Shown here: positions 27,382-37,214 of the stretch, piece by piece | How the letters are laid out: each line of letters opens with the position of its first letter | Numbering within the stretch: position 1 is the stretch's first letter | Assembly: GCA_002724395.1 (NCBI GenBank) | Contig: PBOR01000063.1 | Span: 1 to 64,000 of the forward strand | Length of the DNA: 64,000 nt | DNA from: Rhodospirillaceae bacterium | GTDB taxonomy: Bacteria > Pseudomonadota > Alphaproteobacteria > UBA8366 | Direction: 5' to 3' | The notes under the pieces: model-generated | The model's database searches: none | What the model was told of the DNA's origin: nothing | The model's input: only the letters and a program-made list of their open reading frames with translations | Translations under genes and position numbers: made by a program

Positions 27382-28542
27382 TCAAACTAATACGCCTCCA
27401 AGGCGCTCCATTGCTTTTTGCAAACTACCGTGCTCACGAGCGAAGCATAACCGTAGCCATCCTTCTCCTTCTGGGCCGAAGGCTGTTCCCGGGGCCAATC
27501 CAACCCCCACGCTCCGCACAAGTTCTTTGGCATAGTCAAGCGAGTTTCTCACACCGTCTACGGCAAAAAAGGCATAGAATGCTGCATCGGGTGCGCGATA
27601 TTTTACTCGTGAACACACAGAAAGACTTTCACTCACGATGTCACGGCCTTCTTGGCAAAGTGCAATCATTTTGTCTACAACACCCTCGCCATCGTCAAGT
27701 GCGCTCACACACGCGCGTTGCAAGAAGGCAGGTGTTCCGCTCGTATTGAATTCAATCAAATCAGCAAAGGGTTTGGCAAATATCGTGGGATGCGTCAGCC
27801 ACCCTATCCGCCAACCAGTCATAGACCAATTTTTCGAGAAAGTATTCACCGCGAGCACCAAATCTTCCGGTTCGCCGATTTGTAAAAAAGACGGCGCTAC
27901 CTCTCGGTCATATACGATCCGCCCGTACACCTCGTCGGCGATGATCCAGATATTCCTTGCTCGACAGAAATCTAGAACCACCTGCTGCTCTTCCGCCGAC
28001 ATCATCCAACCCGTAGGATTGCCAGGTGAATTGATGAAAATCGCGCGCGTATTTTCCGTGCATGCAGCAAACAATTTGTCCAAATCCAAGCGCCAACCTT
28101 CATTACTAAATTCGAGCGAGATTTGACAACCCTCACCACCCATAACCTCAACTGCCGCTTTAGCATTAGGCCAAACAGGACCCACCAAAACAACGCGGTC
28201 ACCAGGATCAATCAAAACTTGCATCGCAATCATGATGGCAGTCATGCCGGACGATGTTACCGTTATACGACCACAGTTCACGGCGACGCCATAAACCGAT
28301 TTTGTATAGCGCACTATTGCATCGCGCAATTCAGGAATGCCGCGCTTGTGAGTATAGAAAGTCTCGCCGGCCGCCAGAGCCGCCGTCGCTGCATCGCAAA
28401 TGAAACGCGGTGTTGGCATATCAGACTCGCCATACCAAAGTGGAATAACGTCCGGATCGTCCAGCGCTAATCCCGATACCTGCATAATTTGCTGCGTTTC
28501 TAGGGCTGCGATAGAATCGCGTATAGGAAAAGATTGGCTCAT
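27382..28542 (-). CDS. Class I/II PLP-dependent aminotransferase
   Basis: This 386-residue fold-type I aminotransferase has S-P-G-N-P-T-G (about residues 174-180), A-D-E-V-Y-G-R near 200, and [13 protein letters not shown] near 238 holding the Schiff-base Lys and the phosphate/carboxylate Arg. The amino acid substrate is unclear. Its start overlaps the acetoacetyl-CoA synthetase stop by 4 bases (ATGA), so the two genes are translationally coupled. Confidence 0.9.
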   Translation of the reverse strand: MSQSFPIRDSIAALETQQIMQVSGLALDDPDVIPLWYGESDMPTPRFICDAATAALAAGETFYTHKRGIPELRDAIVRYTKSVYGVAVNCGRITVTSSGMTAIMIAMQVLIDPGDRVVLVGPVWPNAKAAVEVMGGEGCQISLEFSNEGWRLDLDKLFAACTENTRAIFINSPGNPTGWMMSAEEQQVVLDFCRARNIWIIADEVYGRIVYDREVAPSFLQIGEPEDLVLAVNTFSKNWSMTGWRIGWLTHPTIFAKPFADLIEFNTSGTPAFLQRACVSALDDGEGVVDKMIALCQEGRDIVSESLSVCSRVKYRAPDAAFYAFFAVDGVRNSLDYAKELVRSVGVGLAPGTAFGPEGEGWLRLCFAREHGSLQKAMERLGGVLV

Positions 28543-30536
28543 GCGCTATCCAGTTCCGCCAACCCAGCGAAACAATCCAAGGCCTCCGGATTAGCCAAAG
28601 CTTCCTTGTTTTTTACGGGCTGCCCATGCACGATGTCACGCACTGCAAGTTCCGTAATTTTACCGGAACGGGTGCGCGGTATATCGCTAACCGCAATCAC
28701 CTTAGCGGGCATATGACGGGGCGAACAATTTTCTCGAATGCGGTTCCGTAACGATGCGACTAGATCATCCGTGAGGCTTTCGCCTGCCGCCATCCGAACA
28801 AATAGTACCACGCGAGTGTCGTCTCCCCACTTCTGGCCAATGCAAATTGCCTCTTCTATTTCCTTGAACGCATCCACTTGCCTATAAATTTCTGCTGTCC
28901 CGATCCTAACTCCGCCAGGATTAAGCGTCGCATCCGAACGACCATAAATGACCATACCGCCACGTTCGGTCAGTTCGACAAAGTCACCGTGGCACCAAAC
29001 ATTCGGAAAGCGGTCGAAATAGGCTGCGTTATAAAGCTCTCCCGTCTCGTCCTTCCAGAAACCGATAGGCATAGAGGGAAATGAACCGGTACATACCAAC
29101 TCCCCTTTCTCGCCTATAATGCTGTTACCGTCTGTGTCGAAGACCTCAGTCGCCATGCCAAGCGCGCGGACCTGTATTTCGCCGCGCCATACAGGCCCCG
29201 TCGGATTACCGCACACAAAACAAGCGATAATATCGGTTCCACCCGAAATCGAAGATAGACACACATCGTTTTTTACATTCTCATAAACATAATCGAAACC
29301 AGCAGGCGACAGAGGCGACCCCGTCGAAGCAATAGTGCGCAGATTGGCAAGCTCATGCGTCTGATTTGGTTTAACCCCTCGATTAGCCAGCGTTTCGATA
29401 TATTTGGCTGACGTACCAAAAAAGGTCATTGCTTCTAAGTCTGCAAAATCGAATAAAATATCATCTTTAGCGGCAAATGGGGAGCCGTCATACAACAATA
29501 ATGTCGCTTCCGATGCCAACCCACTTACCAGCCAGTTCCACATCATCCATCCGCAAGTGGTGAAATAGAAAATGCGATCGCCCGGCTTCACATCCCCATG
29601 AAGGCGATGTTCTTTAAGGTGCTGCAGCAAGGTCCCGCCGACGGAGTGGACAATACATTTAGGCACTCCGGTGGTACCAGATGAATACATGATATAAAGT
29701 GGGTGGGCGAAAGGTAATGGTTCGAAATCGATCTCGCCTTCTGCTCTACCAGACACAAAATCAGCCCAAAGGACGCCGTTAGCAATGCCGCCAATATCAG
29801 GCGAGGTAGTCAAGTAAGGAAAAACAATGGTGTGTTCAATTGTCGGTAGCGAACCTAGTATCTCCGCGATACGCCCCAGTGAGTCGTAGGATTTGCCATC
29901 GTAAATATAACCGTCGCAGGCAAACAGCACTTTTGGTTCCACTTGCCCAAACCTATCGATCACCCCTTGCTTGCCGAAATCCGGAGAGCACGACGTCCAA
30001 ACTGCACCAACAGCAGTGGACGCCAACATCGCGATCACAGCTTCGGGCGCATTCGGCAAGAATCCTGCACATCGGTCACCCGGCTTTATACCAAAATCCC
30101 GCAGCGCAGCTGCCAGTTTGGAAACTTCTTCATGGAGAGTACGCCAGCTCACCCGTCGCTTGATCTGATCTTCCGCCCAAAATACTAACGCGTCAGTTTC
30201 ATCTCGGCGTCGTAGTAAATTTTCGGCAAAGTTCAGCCTTGCGTCCGGAAAGAATTGTGCGCCAGGCATTTTGTCACCATCAACTAGAACCCGGGTCCCA
30301 CGACTTTCTGCAATAACACCAACAAAATCCCAGACCGCAGTCCAAAACATCTCTTTTGACTCCAGCGAAAACTGGTGTAATGCATCATAGTCGCTCAAAG
30401 ACAGAGCATAGTCTTGTTCCAGCTTTTTAGTGAAAGCCGTCAAGTTCGCCGATGCAGTTTTTTCTGTCGATGGCCGCCAAAGCGGTTCCGTCACTGATTT
30501 TCTCCTAAATAATCTTCGCTGCTTGTTTCCTATCAC
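28539..30536 (-). CDS. Acetoacetate--CoA ligase
   Basis: This 665-residue ANL-family enzyme activates acetoacetate with ATP and CoA. It has the AMP-binding motif [10 protein letters not shown] (about residues 276-285), W-M-M-W-N-W near 318 (typical of acetoacetyl-CoA synthetase), [14 protein letters not shown] near 525 and a C-terminal S-G-K-I-T-E-L. Length fits the family. It is the first gene of an operon with an aminotransferase and is divergent from the EamA exporters, suggesting ketogenic amino acid use. Confidence 0.92.
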   Translation of the reverse strand: MIGNKQRRLFRRKSVTEPLWRPSTEKTASANLTAFTKKLEQDYALSLSDYDALHQFSLESKEMFWTAVWDFVGVIAESRGTRVLVDGDKMPGAQFFPDARLNFAENLLRRRDETDALVFWAEDQIKRRVSWRTLHEEVSKLAAALRDFGIKPGDRCAGFLPNAPEAVIAMLASTAVGAVWTSCSPDFGKQGVIDRFGQVEPKVLFACDGYIYDGKSYDSLGRIAEILGSLPTIEHTIVFPYLTTSPDIGGIANGVLWADFVSGRAEGEIDFEPLPFAHPLYIMYSSGTTGVPKCIVHSVGGTLLQHLKEHRLHGDVKPGDRIFYFTTCGWMMWNWLVSGLASEATLLLYDGSPFAAKDDILFDFADLEAMTFFGTSAKYIETLANRGVKPNQTHELANLRTIASTGSPLSPAGFDYVYENVKNDVCLSSISGGTDIIACFVCGNPTGPVWRGEIQVRALGMATEVFDTDGNSIIGEKGELVCTGSFPSMPIGFWKDETGELYNAAYFDRFPNVWCHGDFVELTERGGMVIYGRSDATLNPGGVRIGTAEIYRQVDAFKEIEEAICIGQKWGDDTRVVLFVRMAAGESLTDDLVASLRNRIRENCSPRHMPAKVIAVSDIPRTRSGKITELAVRDIVHGQPVKNKEALANPEALDCFAGLAELDSA

Positions 30537-30572
30537 GCCACGCCAATGTGACCAATATGTTCGGCCTAGCCT

Positions 30573-31541
30573 TTGCGGGCAAAGCGCCGTACTGTCATCG
30601 ATGTGGTCAGTTCACAGAAACTTCTTCCGCAAGGAATCCAAAATAAATGGCAGGGGCTATCGGGTAATCTCCGAGGGGCCTGTTGGATGGTTCTGAGCGC
30701 TGTTTTGTTCACCTCCATGGGCGGGCTCATCAAACATTTAGGCCAACGTCTTGATCCGATCGAAGTGGTTTTCTTCCGAAGCCTATTCGGGGTGATTTGG
30801 CTACTGCCTTTAATTTACAAGGCCGGCGGCTTGCGAGCACTCAAAACTAACCATCCGACTATGCAATTTTCTCGCGCGCTTCTTGGCGCGATGGCAATAA
30901 TTTTTATGTTTTACGGGCTAACGATGATCCCACTCGCGGACTCGCAAGCGATTATATTCTCGCGACCACTTTGGATGATTCCATTAGCTGTGATATTTCT
31001 CGCTGAAGTCGTGCGGTGGCGCCGCTGGACAGCCACCATAGTTGGATTTTGTGGCGTTCTCGTAATGGTCTGGCCTGGCGATGCCATGCAACTTGGGGCC
31101 CTCCTCATTGTGGGCAATGCGGTATGTGCCGCCGCCGGTTTTACACTGATAAAAATAATGACTCAGAAAGGAGAGGAACGCCTGGCAATCCTCTGTTGGC
31201 ATACCATTCTCACCACCTTGCTAAGCGGGATACCACTCTATTTGGTTTGGATATCGCCGACGCTCACTGAATTATTACTACTGGTTATAATGGGGGCAGG
31301 CCTCACGTTCGCCCATAGCTGCATTATTCGAGCGCTTGAATGCGGCGAGGCTACTGCAGTTCTGCCGTTCGATTACTCGCGGCTCCTTTTCGCTATAGTG
31401 ATCGGCTATTTTTTCTTTGCCGAAACTGTCAATACTTGGACCGTCGTCGGCGCTGCCATCATTATTTTATCCAGCTACTACATCGTACGCCGCGAAGCAG
31501 CTTTAGAATTAAGAGATGTCAGGAAAACAGACAGTACGTGA
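30573..31541 (+). CDS. EamA/DMT family transporter
   Basis: This protein of up to 322 residues has about ten membrane segments in two EamA repeats of the drug/metabolite transporter family. The start is unsure: TTG at 30573 or GTG at 30603; alignment with the next gene favours a shorter N terminus, and no clear ribosome site was seen for either. The motif [14 protein letters not shown] is shared almost exactly with its twin downstream. Export of a metabolite is likely; the substrate is unknown. Confidence 0.82.
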   Translation: MRAKRRTVIDVVSSQKLLPQGIQNKWQGLSGNLRGACWMVLSAVLFTSMGGLIKHLGQRLDPIEVVFFRSLFGVIWLLPLIYKAGGLRALKTNHPTMQFSRALLGAMAIIFMFYGLTMIPLADSQAIIFSRPLWMIPLAVIFLAEVVRWRRWTATIVGFCGVLVMVWPGDAMQLGALLIVGNAVCAAAGFTLIKIMTQKGEERLAILCWHTILTTLLSGIPLYLVWISPTLTELLLLVIMGAGLTFAHSCIIRALECGEATAVLPFDYSRLLFAIVIGYFFFAETVNTWTVVGAAIIILSSYYIVRREAALELRDVRKTDST

Positions 31542-32449
31542 TGGGAGTTTTTAAAGAAACAGTTCTCAACCGATGGCGGGCTTTGCCAGGCAATCTGCGC
31601 GGCGCCTTTTGGATGGTGGTCATGGCGATCTTTTTTGTTTGTGCGGACACCATAATCAAAATCCTAAGCAAACGACTCGATCCTATCGAAATTGTGTTTT
31701 TTCGCAATATTTTCAGTTTACTATGGCTTATTCCATCTATCATCCAGGCTGGCGGCGCCAAGGCCTTTTACACCAACCATCCATGGCTTCAATTCTCCCG
31801 TGCCGTCACGGGCGGAATTGCAATGATCTGCATTTTTTATAGTATTCAACTGCTACCCCTGGCAGATGCAACCGCAATAATGTTTTCCCGCGCTATTTGG
31901 ATGATCCCATGTGCCGTCCTATTCCTAAACGAAGCTATTCGCTGGCGCCGCTGGACTGCAACAGCAGTCGGTTTTATTGGGGTGATATTGATGGTGCGAC
32001 CCGCTGGCGGTATAGAGCCGGGTATACTTTTCGCGCTTACCAACGCCGTTATGGCTGCTGTAATTTTTACACTTATCAAAATGCTCAAATCGAAAGGCGA
32101 GACCAATCTCACCATCTTGCTTTGGCATGCGTCGATCACGATAATAATTACAGCCACACCGACCTATTTTCTTTGGCAGATGCCGACCTTGACGGAATTT
32201 CTTTTATTGATTGCCCTTGGCGCACTAGTCACGGTAGCACATGCTTGTCTTATTCAGGCCCTTGCAGTCGGCGAGGCCACGGCAGTGACACCATTTGAGT
32301 ATTCCCGGGTAGTTTTTGCAGGTTTGGTAGGTCTTTTCATGTTTTCAGAAGTCCCGACAGCCTGGACAATTTCCGGCACGGCGTTGATTTTGGCGAGCGG
32401 TTACTACATCGCGCGCAGGGAAGCGCAAGAGAACAAAAAAAATGACTGA
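31541..32449 (+). CDS. EamA/DMT family transporter, tandem paralogue
   Basis: The start at 31541 overlaps the upstream stop as TGATG, so translation is coupled. The 302-residue protein has ten hydrophobic segments and the same layout as its twin: N-L-R-G-A-F-W-M-V near residue 17, R-L-D-P-I-E-I-V-F-F-R near 46 and R-W-R-R-W-T-A-T near 127. The two arose by duplication and have diverged. An in-frame open stretch upstream of 31541 is part of the first gene's other frame and is not coding. Confidence 0.86.
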   Translation: MGVFKETVLNRWRALPGNLRGAFWMVVMAIFFVCADTIIKILSKRLDPIEIVFFRNIFSLLWLIPSIIQAGGAKAFYTNHPWLQFSRAVTGGIAMICIFYSIQLLPLADATAIMFSRAIWMIPCAVLFLNEAIRWRRWTATAVGFIGVILMVRPAGGIEPGILFALTNAVMAAVIFTLIKMLKSKGETNLTILLWHASITIIITATPTYFLWQMPTLTEFLLLIALGALVTVAHACLIQALAVGEATAVTPFEYSRVVFAGLVGLFMFSEVPTAWTISGTALILASGYYIARREAQENKKND

Positions 32450-32472
32450 TTTTCATAATTACCGTAAGGCGT

Positions 32473-32827
32473 TTATGCTTTGATCCAACTCTGGCGCGCG
32501 AGGTGTTTGTGCTCTTCGATTATGTGGGTGCTAACCGTACTCCAGGCTGTCCAAAAAAACCGTCGCATCGTCCGTAAAACCTAGTCCTATGATAAAATCG
32601 GGGATCATATCCGCTGGCATGATAAAATAAGCCATCGCTGCAACAAATATTACTTTCACCCGCGCGGGCCTACTCGGATCAACGGCACAGAAATATCCGG
32701 AAGCTGCTTCTTCTCAAAATGGGACTAGACCCACCGCCGCGCGCATCTTTCCCCAAAAACCCTGTAACGCGCCCGTTTGGTCGCCTGGTGAACTTTCCAG
32801 TGGAATCGGTGTGAGCGTCTTAGACAT
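32473..32827 (-). pseudogene. Broken YkvA (DUF1232) gene
   Basis: Read on the minus strand from ATG at 32827, the frame gives M-S-K-T-L, then F-W-G-K-M-R, then a TGA stop, then Y-F-C-A-V-D-P-S-R-P-A-R-V-K and A-Y-F-I-M-P-A-D-M-I-P-D-F with G-L-G-F-T-D-D-A, the DUF1232 signature. A run of seven A on the plus strand (32553-32559) shifts the frame; removing one base restores T-V-S-T-H-I-I-E-E-H-K-H-L-A-R and ends at TAA 32473. The gene thus has one nonsense codon and one frameshift, about 118 codons in all. Confidence 0.8.
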
Positions 32828-32919
32828 TAAGGACAATCATATGGGTCCGCCCGAAGACCTTCCAGCACCCTTTTAAGCTGCGGCGCATAATTCACTATTC
32901 GAGCGGTGTTACCGGTCAT
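32827..32919 (-). CDS. Possible 30-codon ORF coupled to the broken YkvA gene
   Basis: ATG at 32919 follows AGAAGG seven bases upstream and gives 30 residues (ending D-P-Y-D-C-P) before a TAA that overlaps the YkvA start as TAATG. It may be a leader or a remnant of another gene. No family was recognised. The gap beyond it, 32920-33073, shows nothing clear. Confidence 0.3.
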   Translation of the reverse strand: MTGNTARIVNYAPQLKRVLEGLRADPYDCP

Positions 32920-33073
32920 TCTTGCGCCTTCTTTTCCAAAGGTCTATGACGTCGCCTGAGACGTTAAGCACTGAATTTTTAGGAAAACACGCCTCTTTGA
33001 TCGGCTGCCTTGATTTGGAAATAGATTCAAAAGGGGAACAGAGCCTCATCGGCGACAGGCCATAAGAACTTTC

Positions 33074-33712
33074 TCATTTTTTGCGGTTTGCCTGCCAATT
33101 TGCTAGACGCCGCTTAGCGTCACCAATCTCATCGGACGACATTTCTTTCTCAATGCTGTCACGGTTTTTCAAGACAATTTCTCGGCCTCTGCCCTTCAAC
33201 TGCTCTGCCGCGAGCGAAAGCCATTTCCAAGCCTCAGCATTATCCTTCTTAACGCCAACCCCGGTAAAATAAAATGTGCTCAAATTATTTTGAGCCTTGG
33301 CGTGACCGTTGTTGGCTGCCCTAAGCAACCATGCAGCGGCGTCTCTATCGCTTTGCTGTACACCCTTACCGAATTGATAAAAAATGCCCAAATTATACTG
33401 CGCCGAAGGATTCCCTCCACTGGCGGCTTTTTGGTACCAGAAGGCCGCCGCATTAAGGTCTGGCAGCACTCCAAGCCCTTGCTCATAAATCGTACCCATC
33501 ATGAATTTCGCACGGACGTTGCCTGCCCGCGCAAGACCATGGAAAATCTGAGCTGATTTGTAATACTTTTTTTGAAGGTGCAGCTTCATGCCATCCGTGA
33601 AGGTGTCAGCAAACACTGCTTGCGGCATCACCGCCCAAAGGACTAATAGAGCCAAAGCGACACTCAAAAATCGCCGGATAAAAAAATTCAATCGTTCCAT
33701 CATCCAATTCAT
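33074..33712 (-). CDS. Sel1-repeat protein, exported
   Basis: This 212-residue protein has an N-terminal hydrophobic signal segment (about residues 12-35, ending F-A-D), then three Sel1-like repeats around residues 67-100, 104-137 and 140-172 with the pattern A-x-x-x-L-G-x-x-Y-x-x-G-x-G-V. These form a helical scaffold for protein contacts. The start overlaps the phhB stop by 4 bases, so it is the second gene of a two-gene operon. Partners are unknown. Confidence 0.87.
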   Translation of the reverse strand: MNWMMERLNFFIRRFLSVALALLVLWAVMPQAVFADTFTDGMKLHLQKKYYKSAQIFHGLARAGNVRAKFMMGTIYEQGLGVLPDLNAAAFWYQKAASGGNPSAQYNLGIFYQFGKGVQQSDRDAAAWLLRAANNGHAKAQNNLSTFYFTGVGVKKDNAEAWKWLSLAAEQLKGRGREIVLKNRDSIEKEMSSDEIGDAKRRLANWQANRKK

Positions 33713-34005
33713 TTCCCAACCGCCGCATTATCGATAAATTTTGCGAGCTCAATATCCTTGACGCTCAACCCGCCACAATCATGAGTAGACAATGTGATAT
33801 TGACCTTAGAGTAAACATTAAACCATTCCGGGTGATGGTCCATGAGCTCGGCCTGCATGGCAATGCGGGACATAAAGCCCCAGGCTTCATTGAAATTCTT
33901 GAACTTCAAAGAGCGTGCGATCGCATCCCGGCCCTTCACTTCCGACCAGAGTGTCAAGCTGGCCAGCGCCTCTTTGCGCGCATCGCCCTGTAATCTTTCC
34001 GCCAC
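33709..34005 (-). CDS. phhB: Pterin-4a-carbinolamine dehydratase
   Basis: This 98-residue protein dehydrates 4a-hydroxytetrahydrobiopterin and supports pterin recycling. It shows W-S-E-V-K-G-R near residue 20, F-K-F-F-like K-F-K-N-F-N-E-A near 34 and the catalytic H-H-P-E-W-F-N-V-Y (about 57-65), with D-C-G-G-L-S near 76. No phenylalanine hydroxylase is in the window. It is upstream of and coupled to the Sel1 gene. Confidence 0.94.
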   Translation of the reverse strand: MAERLQGDARKEALASLTLWSEVKGRDAIARSLKFKNFNEAWGFMSRIAMQAELMDHHPEWFNVYSKVNITLSTHDCGGLSVKDIELAKFIDNAAVGK

Positions 34006-34364
34006 TGCGGTGTTCCCTGAACGTTATAAAATTTTATTATATACATTCTGGCCCAGCTAAACGCTGAACGCCACGATCTTTTACACAAAATTTATACTAG
34101 ACCCGAAAAGGCGGCATCAAATGGGGGGGGGGTATTACTTGAAAGACTTGTTTATCCTGCCAGCTTGCCACCCCCAAAATGGCAAAACTAATTTTTATAA
34201 TAACAATACGCGCTGTCTCGATCACTCTGAGTAACGGCCTAAACCTCAGCGGCAAGTTCTAACGGATAACCCAAACCTACAGGTTTTTGGTATCCAAGAG
34301 TGCAAGATCGTTATCGCTCATTGAAGGAAATTCCGTTAATCCTCACACTAAGGATCCAGCATAT
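34006..34364. other. Divergent gap with G-run and a weak stem-loop
   Basis: About 360 bases lie between phhB and the phosphatase gene. A run of about ten G occurs near 34123-34132, and TTGCCA-N9-TGGCAA sits near 34167-34188, followed by an AT-rich stretch with T-runs. The latter could be a weak terminator or an operator. No open frame or RNA family was recognised. Confidence 0.4.
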
Positions 34365-34853
34365 ATGGATGATTACAGCATGGTAAAAATTCTTTTCGTA
34401 TGCACAGGAAATATTTGTCGTTCGCCAAGTGCAGAGGCCGTATTCAGGCATATCGTAGCAAACGAGAATCTGAGTGATGCTATAATAGCAGATTCGGTGG
34501 GGTTGCATGGTTTTCATGTCGGAGAACCGCCCGACGCCCGCGCGATTGCTGCGGCGTCACAGCGCGGTTATTCCATGCTAGGTTTGCGATCCCGGCGAAT
34601 TCACCCACAAGATTTCGATACCTTTGATTTCTTTTTGACAATGGATATCGGTCATTTCGAAGCCCTGCATCAGATTTGCCCACGTGATCAGGCGGCAAAA
34701 ATCGAAATGTTTTTATCAGCCGCGCCCAATTGTGGCGCGACAGACGTACCCGACCCGTTTTACGGATCGATGAAAGAATTTGAGCGTGCGCTTGATCTTA
34801 TCGAGATTGGCGCAAATGCATGGCTTGAACGGATAAAGCAGAGCATATTTTGA
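34365..34853 (+). CDS. Low-molecular-weight protein-tyrosine phosphatase
   Basis: Start 34365 follows AGGA with ten bases of spacing; 34380 is a second possibility, and the longer frame from 34287 is unsupported. The 162-residue protein has the P-loop C13-T-G-N-I-C-R19-S (C-x5-R-S) and the general-acid loop D-V-P-D-P-F-Y-G near residue 126. It dephosphorylates tyrosine in proteins, often in polysaccharide control or stress. Two dioxygenase genes follow on the same strand. Confidence 0.92.
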   Translation: MDDYSMVKILFVCTGNICRSPSAEAVFRHIVANENLSDAIIADSVGLHGFHVGEPPDARAIAAASQRGYSMLGLRSRRIHPQDFDTFDFFLTMDIGHFEALHQICPRDQAAKIEMFLSAAPNCGATDVPDPFYGSMKEFERALDLIEIGANAWLERIKQSIF

Positions 34854-34929
34854 CAACGCCTCGCCCACTCTAGAACGAATTTTACCATGCGGTATAGTGG
34901 AAGGCCGGAAACTAGCAGTAGACGAGAAA

Positions 34930-35790
34930 ATGGAAATCATTCCCAAAAAAGCAGCACTTGGCGCAGAGGTGTTTGGTATTGACGCCACCAAACCAATTTC
35001 TGTAGCCAACAAACAGGCGCTGATGGATGCGTGGCACGAACACCTAGTCCTCTTATTTCGAGGCCAAGATCTAGATGCCCAACAACAAATTGATTTTGCA
35101 CAAACATTTGGGGAACTCGGCATGCCGGCACAAGGGTTGCTTGGTCTCGGGAAGAAACCTAGCCAACCTAAAGAGTTACCTGAAACAATCAGCTGCATCT
35201 CAAATATAAAGCATAATGGCAAAGCTATCGGCAATCTCGGCAATTTGGAAGCCATGTGGCATACAGACAGTTCGTTCGTCGACCGACCACCCTCAGCGAG
35301 CATTTTACATAGTAAGGAAATTCCTCCCCAGGGGGGCAATACATCATTTTTAAATATGTATACCGCCCTGGATGAAATGCCTGGTTTCCTCCGGCAAAAA
35401 ATCGAGATTGTCAAATGTCGTCATTCGCAGGTGCATAGTAGTAATGGCGTAAAACGCCCTGAATTCGCCGAAGTTACAGATATTTCCCAAGCACCCGGCC
35501 CAGAACATCCGTTTATTCGGACGCATCCGGAATCCAAACGGCAATGCCTATTTCTTGGCCGCAGGCTCAATTCCTTCATACCTGGTATGACAAGCGCCGA
35601 GAGCGAAGAAATTCTGGACGAGATTTGGGCATATACCATTCAGGATAAATTCGTATGGTCCCATGAGTGGGAAGTAGGCGATATACTTGTCTGGGACAAT
35701 CGCTGTACGATGCATCATCGTAGCGCCTTCGACGACAATCACCGTCGGCTTATGTTTAAAGTACAGATTATGGGTGAAGTGCCAGTTTAA
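34930..35790 (+). CDS. TauD/TfdA family Fe(II)/2-oxoglutarate dioxygenase
   Basis: Start 34930 is chosen because the twin protein begins the same way (M-x-I-x-x-K); a GTG at 34897 would add eleven residues. The 286-residue protein has the iron ligands H111-T-D113 and a distal H in T-M-H-H-R-S-A-F-D, and an Arg near the end (R-R-L-M-F-K) to bind 2-oxoglutarate. Such enzymes hydroxylate taurine, aryloxyacids or similar acids. The substrate here is unknown. Confidence 0.88.
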   Translation: MEIIPKKAALGAEVFGIDATKPISVANKQALMDAWHEHLVLLFRGQDLDAQQQIDFAQTFGELGMPAQGLLGLGKKPSQPKELPETISCISNIKHNGKAIGNLGNLEAMWHTDSSFVDRPPSASILHSKEIPPQGGNTSFLNMYTALDEMPGFLRQKIEIVKCRHSQVHSSNGVKRPEFAEVTDISQAPGPEHPFIRTHPESKRQCLFLGRRLNSFIPGMTSAESEEILDEIWAYTIQDKFVWSHEWEVGDILVWDNRCTMHHRSAFDDNHRRLMFKVQIMGEVPV

Positions 35791-35801
35791 GAGGGGTGGA
35801 A

Positions 35802-36668
35802 ATGACGATAGAGATAGTAGCCAAAGACGCCATGCTGGGCGCTGAAATTCAGGGTTTAGATATTACCCAACCGATCGCTAATGAAGATCAAGCCACCTTG
35901 CGCGCGGCATTGACCAAACATTTGGTGTTGCTCTTCCGAGGCCAGTCTCTGACGGTAGATGAGCAAGTTCGTTTTGCGCAAGCATTTGGTGACTTAGGCG
36001 CTATCGCTGACACGTTGTTAGGGTTAGGAAAGCGCGATTATCAAGGCGACGAAATACCTGAGTGTGTTAGCGTTATTTCTAACATTCGCCAAGATGGGAA
36101 AAATATAGGCAGTCTCGGTGATGGAGAATGTTTTTGGCATACGGACAGCTGCTTCAGCGAGACCCCACCCTCAGCCAGCACACTCCATTCAATCGAAATT
36201 CCCAGCGAAGGTGGTTGCACATCCTTTCTCGACATGTTCGACGCTATGGATGCGCTACCCGCATCCCTTCGCAGCAAAATCAACGGCCTGAGTATTCGCC
36301 ATAGTCAAGTATACGACAGCACCGGCGCTAAACGCCCTGCCTTTGAGGAAGCAACGGATATAACCCAAGCGCCAGGCCCCACCCACCCAATTGTTCGTAC
36401 AATTCCCGAAACAGGTCGGCAAGTTCTCTATCTTGGGCGGCGGCTTAGTGCATATATTCCTGGTTTACCAGTCGAAGAAAGTGAAGAGCTCTTGGACGCA
36501 CTTTGGGCACACACCATCTGCGATAGCAGAGTTTTTTCGCACAACTGGTGCTTAAGTGACCTACTCGTGTGGGACAACCGCACAACTATGCACCATCGTG
36601 AAGCCTTCGATCCTTTACAGCGAAGGCGCCTTCACAAAGTTCAAGTGGCGGGCGAGCGGCCAATCTAA
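35802..36668 (+). CDS. TauD/TfdA family dioxygenase, tandem paralogue
   Basis: ATG 35802 follows GAGGGG with five bases of spacing and lies 11 bases after the first dioxygenase stop. The 288-residue protein keeps W-H-T-D-S and T-M-H-H-R-E-A-F-D, so the iron site is intact. It is a diverged duplicate of its neighbour with the same block order, including Q-V-x-x-S-x-G-x-K-R-P. The two may act on related acids. Its end overlaps convergent thpR by 4 bases. Confidence 0.88.
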   Translation: MTIEIVAKDAMLGAEIQGLDITQPIANEDQATLRAALTKHLVLLFRGQSLTVDEQVRFAQAFGDLGAIADTLLGLGKRDYQGDEIPECVSVISNIRQDGKNIGSLGDGECFWHTDSCFSETPPSASTLHSIEIPSEGGCTSFLDMFDAMDALPASLRSKINGLSIRHSQVYDSTGAKRPAFEEATDITQAPGPTHPIVRTIPETGRQVLYLGRRLSAYIPGLPVEESEELLDALWAHTICDSRVFSHNWCLSDLLVWDNRTTMHHREAFDPLQRRRLHKVQVAGERPI

Positions 36669-37210
36669 ATATTTCGCTTAAGAGAATACGTCGCTTCGGC
36701 CCTGTAAACCGCACCCGATGTGGCCAAATAACTCGAAAATAACGTTATTTCTGAGACTCCAAACGGACCAGCCGTAAACGCGGCGTGCTCAGCGACAAAA
36801 GCCTCAACCCGCGCTGCCGATGCATTACGTAACCTGGCAATGGTAACATGGGGCAAAAATTTGCGGTTTTCTCTCGCGATGCCAATATTATTCAGGGCAA
36901 CCTCTACTTTTCCATACAATCGCAATAATGCATCGTTCGACTGAACACCTACCCATATCAACCGACCGCCATGTTTCTTTCCGAAGACGCCAACACCGTT
37001 CAGATTTAGTTCCATTGGATTCGTTCGCACGGCTTGCAACGCTATATCGATATCATCCGCGAGCCCGTTTTCTATGTCTCCGATAAACTTCAATGTGATG
37101 TGCATATTCTTTGGCGCGATCCAGCGTGCACCAGGAATGCCGCCCGAAAGGGCTGCTAACCTATTACGAATTACCTCCGAAACCGAAAGTCCGACGAAAA
37201 GTCTAATCAT
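36665..37210 (-). CDS. thpR: RNA 2',3'-cyclic phosphodiesterase
   Basis: This 181-residue 2H phosphoesterase has the two catalytic histidine motifs H-I-T-L-K-F near residue 38 and H-V-T-I-A-R-L near 124. It opens 2',3'-cyclic phosphates at RNA ends (the former 2'-5' RNA ligase). It is the last gene of a tesA-FIST-thpR operon on the minus strand, four bases after the FIST stop. Confidence 0.93.
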   Translation of the reverse strand: MIRLFVGLSVSEVIRNRLAALSGGIPGARWIAPKNMHITLKFIGDIENGLADDIDIALQAVRTNPMELNLNGVGVFGKKHGGRLIWVGVQSNDALLRLYGKVEVALNNIGIARENRKFLPHVTIARLRNASAARVEAFVAEHAAFTAGPFGVSEITLFSSYLATSGAVYRAEATYSLKRNI

Positions 37211-37214
37211 TGTT

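Noticed and set aside
31340-31540. In-frame upstream extension of the second EamA gene
   Set aside because: It overlaps the coding end of the first EamA gene in another frame and is Arg-rich nonsense; TGATG at 31539 marks the real start.
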